DNA from: Pelagibacteraceae bacterium
GTDB lineage: Bacteria; Pseudomonadota; Alphaproteobacteria; Pelagibacterales; Pelagibacteraceae
NCBI GenBank assembly: GCA_009693705.1
Contig: SHWS01000001.1
Location: 68,067 to 127,806 of the forward strand
Reading direction: 5' to 3'
DNA length: 59,740 nt
Below, piece by piece: positions 55,776 through 59,740 of the stretch. The position numbers and the translations under genes are program-made. Under the pieces are notes generated by a model that worked only from the letters and a program-made list of their open reading frames with translations, was not told the origin of the DNA and did not search any database. The first letter of the stretch is position 1; the number at the start of each line of letters is the position of its first letter.

Positions 55776-55820
55776 TTATTTATTTTTTAAAGTTCAGCGT
55801 TCATTGTTGGATATATTCAT

Positions 55821-55866
55821 AAAAAAAAATCTCCCCCTAACTATTTTATGTCGGGGGGAGATTTAA
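55821..55866 (-). terminator. Strong intrinsic terminator after proX
   Basis: On the minus strand, AAATCTCCCCC and GGGGGAGATTT form an 11-bp stem around a 16-base loop, followed by a run of Ts, starting 20 bases after the proX stop. The run of five to six G/C pairs is exceptional in this AT-rich DNA. It would uncouple the abundant binding protein from the downstream genes. Confidence 0.85.
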
Positions 55867-55885
55867 ACTTGTTAACCTTTGGTCT

Positions 55886-56830
55886 TTATTTAGTCCAAGG
55901 CTCCCAAACACTCTTGTTATCAGCTACCCATTTTTTAGCTGCATCTTGGTGTGACAATTTTTCGATATCAACTAATTTCGCCATTGAACCAATTTGAGCG
56001 GTAGTGAATGTTACTTGCTTAAACATTTTAGCTGCTTTTGGATGAGTTTTTGGAAAATCTGCATTTACAGCTTTTTTCAAATAACCATCTGGTGATCCAC
56101 ATTTTCCATCACCACCATCTGCTGGTCTGCAACCAGCTGTATACGGAGGCCATTCTATGAATGTAAAACCATCAGCATCAGTATAGTTAGGTGTCCAATT
56201 GAAAATAATTGTTCCTCTTCCTTCTTTTTCAGCCGCAACTAATTCTGCCCAAAGTGCTTCTGCAGTTCCAGCAAATTTAACTGTCCAAAGATCTGATAAT
56301 CCTAATGCTTCAAATCTTTGTGGCATTAAATCTCCATGCCAAGTTTGTGGACCTTCTAAAACTTGTCCTTTTCCACCTGAATCTGGAGTTTTAAAATTCT
56401 TAGCACAATCTGGATTTTTCATAGCAGTCCAATCTGGAAGACCAGGACATAATCCTTTTTCAACAACCCAATTTGGATATCCTAAATCCTCAAGTGTTCT
56501 TGCTTCGTGATCACCCCAATCAAGTATTCCACCTTTTTCAAGAGCTGTAGTAAATGATTTACCAAAAGTACCTTCCCAAACTTCGTGGGATATTGTTACA
56601 TCACCAAGTCTTATGGATTCGTAGACTGCTTGTGTGTCAGCTGGCACGTATTTAACCGTATTTCCCATACTTTCAAAAATCCCTCCAAGCACATAAGCCG
56701 AAACCAGTTGGCTTGACCAATTGTGAAGTGGGATAATGATAGGTTTTTTGCTATCCGCAGAGTTAGCAATTCCAGAAAAACTCACTGCAGAGATTACTAA
56801 AGCAGATAACAGAGATATTATTCTATTCAT
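55886..56830 (-). CDS. proX: Glycine betaine/proline-type periplasmic substrate-binding protein
   Basis: The binding component of the ABC importer. A signal peptide (about residues 1-23, ending GIANA) is followed by an OpuAC/ProX fold: IIIPLHNWSSQLVSAYVLGGI, DVTISHEVWEG, and tryptophan-rich segments such as FNWTPNYTD and FIEWPPYTAGC, which are the aromatic residues expected to cage quaternary amines. It starts with ATG preceded by AAAGGA, a clear ribosome site. The length of 314 aa is normal. The permease and ATPase genes are 1.6 kb downstream on the same strand, behind three small genes and a terminator. Confidence 0.93.
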   Translation of the reverse strand: MNRIISLLSALVISAVSFSGIANSADSKKPIIIPLHNWSSQLVSAYVLGGIFESMGNTVKYVPADTQAVYESIRLGDVTISHEVWEGTFGKSFTTALEKGGILDWGDHEARTLEDLGYPNWVVEKGLCPGLPDWTAMKNPDCAKNFKTPDSGGKGQVLEGPQTWHGDLMPQRFEALGLSDLWTVKFAGTAEALWAELVAAEKEGRGTIIFNWTPNYTDADGFTFIEWPPYTAGCRPADGGDGKCGSPDGYLKKAVNADFPKTHPKAAKMFKQVTFTTAQIGSMAKLVDIEKLSHQDAAKKWVADNKSVWEPWTK

Positions 56831-56941
56831 TTATATCCTTTGTTGAATTTAATTAATTAAAGCACCACTATCTCTAAAATTAATACGTTAGTCAATTTTT
56901 TATTGTTATAATGAATTATTAAATTTTAAATTTAAAAACAA

Positions 56942-59275
56942 TTGAAAAACTTGCAGACTAGTAAGAATATAAATAATCCAGGGCTAAGAACATTACCACC
57001 TGGGGTTGAAAGATATTTTGTTAAAGGTGGAGGTTTATCCGTTATTCAAGTTGCCGCAGATGATCAAATTGAAATTATAAATGATGAGGGAAAACAAATT
57101 TGTGAAATCATTGTTTTTAACTTTAAAGGAAAATCAGATTTATCTATTTTAAATTTAAAAGAAAATGCAAATGGCGAGTTTTCAAAAAAAACAATTTATA
57201 AAGATGAAAAAATTACAAAATTGTTTAAGAAAAAAAACTTAATTCTAGATCAAGCAAAATCCTCAATAATTTTTGATCAAGATTGTTTGATGGGTGAACG
57301 TGTTGTGCTTAAATCAAAAGACAATTGTTTGGTAATGATTGCAGCGCCAGGTGATGCAATGAATGTGCACAATCAAAATCCACCAACTGACTTAACCGTT
57401 TTTTTAAACAAAGCTAAATACGAGGAAAATGAAGAACAATTTATTTTGCCAGATCCCTTAGATGACCCAATAATTGAGCAACTAGTTAAAAGACGAACCG
57501 CTGAAACTTATTCCGTTAAAGCTGGAGAGTATATTCAAATTATTGATCCAGGCGGACGACAGTGTTCAGATTTTTTAGCTTTTGATACCCATAAATTAAA
57601 TGAAGGAATTGAAAGTTTTATAGATGATAAAACCACAAGAACCTTTATGGGCAGTGCTTATCCAGGCCCAGGTTTGTTTTCAAAGTTTTATGATAGCAAC
57701 CACGAAGCAATGATTGAGGTTGTAAGGGACACTGTTGGACGACATGATACTTTTAATCTTGCTTGTACTTCTAAGTATTATGAAGATATGGGTTATATGG
57801 GGCATATTAATTGTACCGATAATTTTAATAAAGGCCTAGAAAAATACGATATTAATTCAAGAAAAAGTTGGTCTGCTATAAATCTTTTTTTTAATACCGC
57901 TATAAGTGCAAATAATGTTGCTTCTTTTGACGAGCCCTGGTCTAGACCAGGTGATTATATTCTATTTCGAGCGTTAAAAGATTTAACATGTGTATCATCT
58001 GCTTGTCCTTGTGATATTGATCCTGCAAATGGATGGAACCCAACAGATATATTTGTTAGAACTTACCCTAAAGAAAAAAAATACACAAAAGCTATAGCAT
58101 TTAGAATGAAAACAGATTCAGAACCAAAATTAACTCAAGAAACAGGTTTTCATAAAAAAACTTCTGAGCTCACTAGAAACTTTATTGAGTACAGAGGTTT
58201 TTGGCTTGCAAGTAACTTTACCAATTCAGGTACGATTAAAGAGTATATAGCTTGCAGAGAAAGTGCAATTGTAACAGATTTATCGCCTCTGAGAAAGTTT
58301 GAGGTTTTGGGACCCGATGCTGAAAATTTAATGCAATATACATTAACTAGAGATGTAAAAAAGCTTTCGATTGGTGACGTTGTTTATAGTGCCATGTGTT
58401 ATGAAAATGGGACAATGCTTGATGATGGTACCGTATTTAAATTGGGACAAGATAATTTTAGATGGATTGGTGGAGACGAGTACAGTGGTGAATGGCTAAA
58501 AGAACAAGCTAAAAAAAAGAATTACAAGGTTTGGGTTAAATCTTCAACTGATCAAATTCATAATATTGCAATTCAAGGACCCAACAGTAGAAAAATTTTA
58601 GAAAAATTTATTTGGACTGGTCCAAAACAAGCTTCGATAAATGAATTGCAGTGGTTTAAATTTTCTATAGCTAGAATAGAAACTGACACTGGGATTCCTA
58701 TAATTGTATCAAGGACTGGATACACGGGTGAACTTGGATATGAAATATGGTGTCATCCAAAAGATGCTTGCGCTGTTTGGGATAAAGTTTGGGAAGCGGG
58801 AAGAGAATTTAATATCACCCCACTTGGATTAGAAGCTTTAGATATGGTTCGAATTGAAGCGGGTTTAATTTTTTATGGCTATGAATTTAATGATCAAACA
58901 GATCCTTTTGAGGCGGGAATTAGTTTTACCGTGCCACTTAAAACAAAAGAAGATGACTTTATCGGTAAAGAGGAATTAATTAAAAGAAAAGCTAGCCCAC
59001 AAAAAAAACTAGTTGGATTAGAATTAATTGGTCATGAACCAGCTAAACATGGAGATAGTGTTCATTATGGTAAAGCTCAAATAGGAGTTATAACTAGTGG
59101 TATGCTTTCACCTAAGCTTGGAAAAAATATTGCACTTTGTAGAATAGACGTTAAATATTCTAACATTAACACTGAAATAGAAGTGGGCAAGTTAGATGGA
59201 CATCAAAAAAGAATTGTTGCAAAAGTTGTAAGTTTCCCATTCTATGACCCTATGAAATCTAGAGTTAAAGCTTAA
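56942..59275 (+). CDS. DUF1989-DUF1989-GcvT fusion (aminomethyltransferase-like)
   Basis: A three-part 777-aa protein. Residues about 18-155 form a divergent urea-carboxylase-associated (DUF1989) domain; about 185-380 a second, canonical one with ACPCD and NGWNPTDIF; about 405-777 a GcvT/T-protein domain with YIACRESAIVTDLS, YENGTMLDDGTVFK carrying the catalytic Asp, GPNSRKIL, SRTGYTGELGYEIW and GLEALDMVRIEAG. GcvT-type domains transfer one-carbon units to tetrahydrofolate. Divergence from a betaine-binding protein gene suggests work on betaine, dimethylglycine, sarcosine or a related amine, but the substrate is unproven. The start is TTG at 56942; a TATAAT at 56907-56912 could be its -10. 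Confidence 0.85.
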   Translation: MKNLQTSKNINNPGLRTLPPGVERYFVKGGGLSVIQVAADDQIEIINDEGKQICEIIVFNFKGKSDLSILNLKENANGEFSKKTIYKDEKITKLFKKKNLILDQAKSSIIFDQDCLMGERVVLKSKDNCLVMIAAPGDAMNVHNQNPPTDLTVFLNKAKYEENEEQFILPDPLDDPIIEQLVKRRTAETYSVKAGEYIQIIDPGGRQCSDFLAFDTHKLNEGIESFIDDKTTRTFMGSAYPGPGLFSKFYDSNHEAMIEVVRDTVGRHDTFNLACTSKYYEDMGYMGHINCTDNFNKGLEKYDINSRKSWSAINLFFNTAISANNVASFDEPWSRPGDYILFRALKDLTCVSSACPCDIDPANGWNPTDIFVRTYPKEKKYTKAIAFRMKTDSEPKLTQETGFHKKTSELTRNFIEYRGFWLASNFTNSGTIKEYIACRESAIVTDLSPLRKFEVLGPDAENLMQYTLTRDVKKLSIGDVVYSAMCYENGTMLDDGTVFKLGQDNFRWIGGDEYSGEWLKEQAKKKNYKVWVKSSTDQIHNIAIQGPNSRKILEKFIWTGPKQASINELQWFKFSIARIETDTGIPIIVSRTGYTGELGYEIWCHPKDACAVWDKVWEAGREFNITPLGLEALDMVRIEAGLIFYGYEFNDQTDPFEAGISFTVPLKTKEDDFIGKEELIKRKASPQKKLVGLELIGHEPAKHGDSVHYGKAQIGVITSGMLSPKLGKNIALCRIDVKYSNINTEIEVGKLDGHQKRIVAKVVSFPFYDPMKSRVKA

Positions 59276-59643
59276 TGACAACTAATAAATCCATAATACC
59301 AAACAATAAAACATTGTTAGATTTTTGGGAGGATCAAATGAAGCAATCTCACACATCAAGTAATTATTTTTTTAGAAAATCACCATCTCATTATCACATG
59401 ATGTTACTTGTGATGTCTGCTTATAAGTTAAAACAGAAGTTGTCTGTAGAAACACTTAAAACAAAATTATTTAAAACCTCAAGACCAAAATCAGCTTTGA
59501 TAATTAATGAGGCATGTGAAAAAGGGTTTTTTAAACTTTTAAAAAATTCAACTGACCAACGAGTTAAGAATATAGTTCCAACAGACTCTTTTATTAATGA
59601 ATACGAGCAATATTTAACTACATTAAAGAATATTAGCTATTAA
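59275..59643 (+). CDS. Small winged-helix (MarR-like) protein
   Basis: A 122-aa protein overlapping the GcvT fusion stop by one base (TAATG). The middle helices (HHMMLLVMSAYKLKQKLSVETL in part, then LKTKLFKTSRPKSALIINEACEKGFF) look like a winged helix, and DQRVKNIVPTDSFINEY matches the wing and final helix pattern (DxRxK...pT) of MarR-type regulators. It could regulate the betaine/one-carbon genes it travels with. The family match is a reading of pattern and not strong. Confidence 0.6.
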   Translation: MTTNKSIIPNNKTLLDFWEDQMKQSHTSSNYFFRKSPSHYHMMLLVMSAYKLKQKLSVETLKTKLFKTSRPKSALIINEACEKGFFKLLKNSTDQRVKNIVPTDSFINEYEQYLTTLKNISY

Positions 59644-59728
59644 ATCTGTAAATTTATATTTTTTATATATAATTAATATTTATATAAGAAATCATTTTAA
59701 TCATTATTGAAAAAAATAAAGTATTAAT

Positions 59729-59740
59729 ATGGCATTACCA
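59729..59740 (+). CDS. Start of a further gene, cut by the window end
   Basis: An ATG followed by three sense codons (Met-Ala-Leu-Pro) begins 86 bases after the previous stop on the same strand. Some FAD-dependent dimethylglycine/sarcosine dehydrogenases begin in a similar way, which would suit the context, but four codons cannot support a name. Confidence 0.3.

Noticed and set aside
56831..56941. Glycine riboswitch or similar element before the GcvT fusion
   Set aside because: The divergent gap is only 111 bases, very AT-rich, and shows no conserved riboswitch core; just a possible -10 was seen.
1..59740. CRISPR arrays, insertion sequences, prophage genes or rRNA
   Set aside because: No regularly spaced repeats, transposase, integrase, phage structural genes or rRNA motifs were seen. 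Many A and T runs are compositional.

Overview
The window looks like a piece of a SAR11 (Pelagibacterales, Alphaproteobacteria) chromosome. The DNA is very AT-rich, proteins are rich in Lys/Asn/Ile, intergenic gaps are mostly a few bases, and the gene set is typical of that group: proteorhodopsin, a GuaB without CBS domains, a glycine-betaine ABC transporter next to a GcvT-type protein, and dense operons. The assignment rests on gene content and protein recognition, with no database search.

Layout. 1-6.6 kb: envelope and division operon murB(partial)-ddl-ftsQ-ftsA-like-lpxC-bamD-ligA; ftsZ and recN are absent from the places they usually hold. 6.6-13.7 kb: M24 aminopeptidase and UvrD helicase (minus), an AsmA-like protein, fumC and a MazG-like pyrophosphohydrolase. 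13.7-19.8 kb: nadA-nadC, tRNA-Leu(GAG), ygfZ, a dihydroorotase and propionyl-CoA synthetase. 20-22.2 kb: green-type proteorhodopsin, a strong hairpin, then a [2Fe-2S] ferredoxin and a ferredoxin-NADP reductase. 22.2-27.1 kb: dksA, a more accessory stretch with a GT39/GT2 glycosyltransferase pair, a umuDC cassette under a LexA-type box, and a frameshifted small exported protein. 27.2-33.8 kb: GFA protein, glycerate-kinase-like protein, TolC-like protein, recA and alaS. 33.8-42.4 kb: icd, psd-pssA-glycosyltransferase-rlmE, guaB-TPR-guaA, gloA and panB. 42.4-51 kb: terC, tRNA-binding protein, aconitase, yfgM-like-bamB-cupin-like-zapE and photolyase. 51-59.7 kb: glycine-betaine type ABC transporter (tandem-fused permease, ATPase, three small envelope proteins, binding protein), then divergently a DUF1989-DUF1989-GcvT fusion, a MarR-like small protein, and the first codons of another gene.

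How it fits together. Most of the window is housekeeping (division, outer membrane assembly, TCA cycle, NAD, purine and pyrimidine synthesis, phosphatidylethanolamine synthesis). Three modules stand out: a light-driven proton pump next to a ferredoxin/FNR electron-transfer pair; an SOS module in which umuDC and recA carry alphaproteobacterial LexA-type boxes; and a betaine uptake module divergent from a folate-type methyl-transfer fusion protein. Streamlining shows in an FtsA-like protein lacking half of the actin fold, an IMP dehydrogenase without its regulatory domain, and six convergent gene pairs whose 3' ends overlap.
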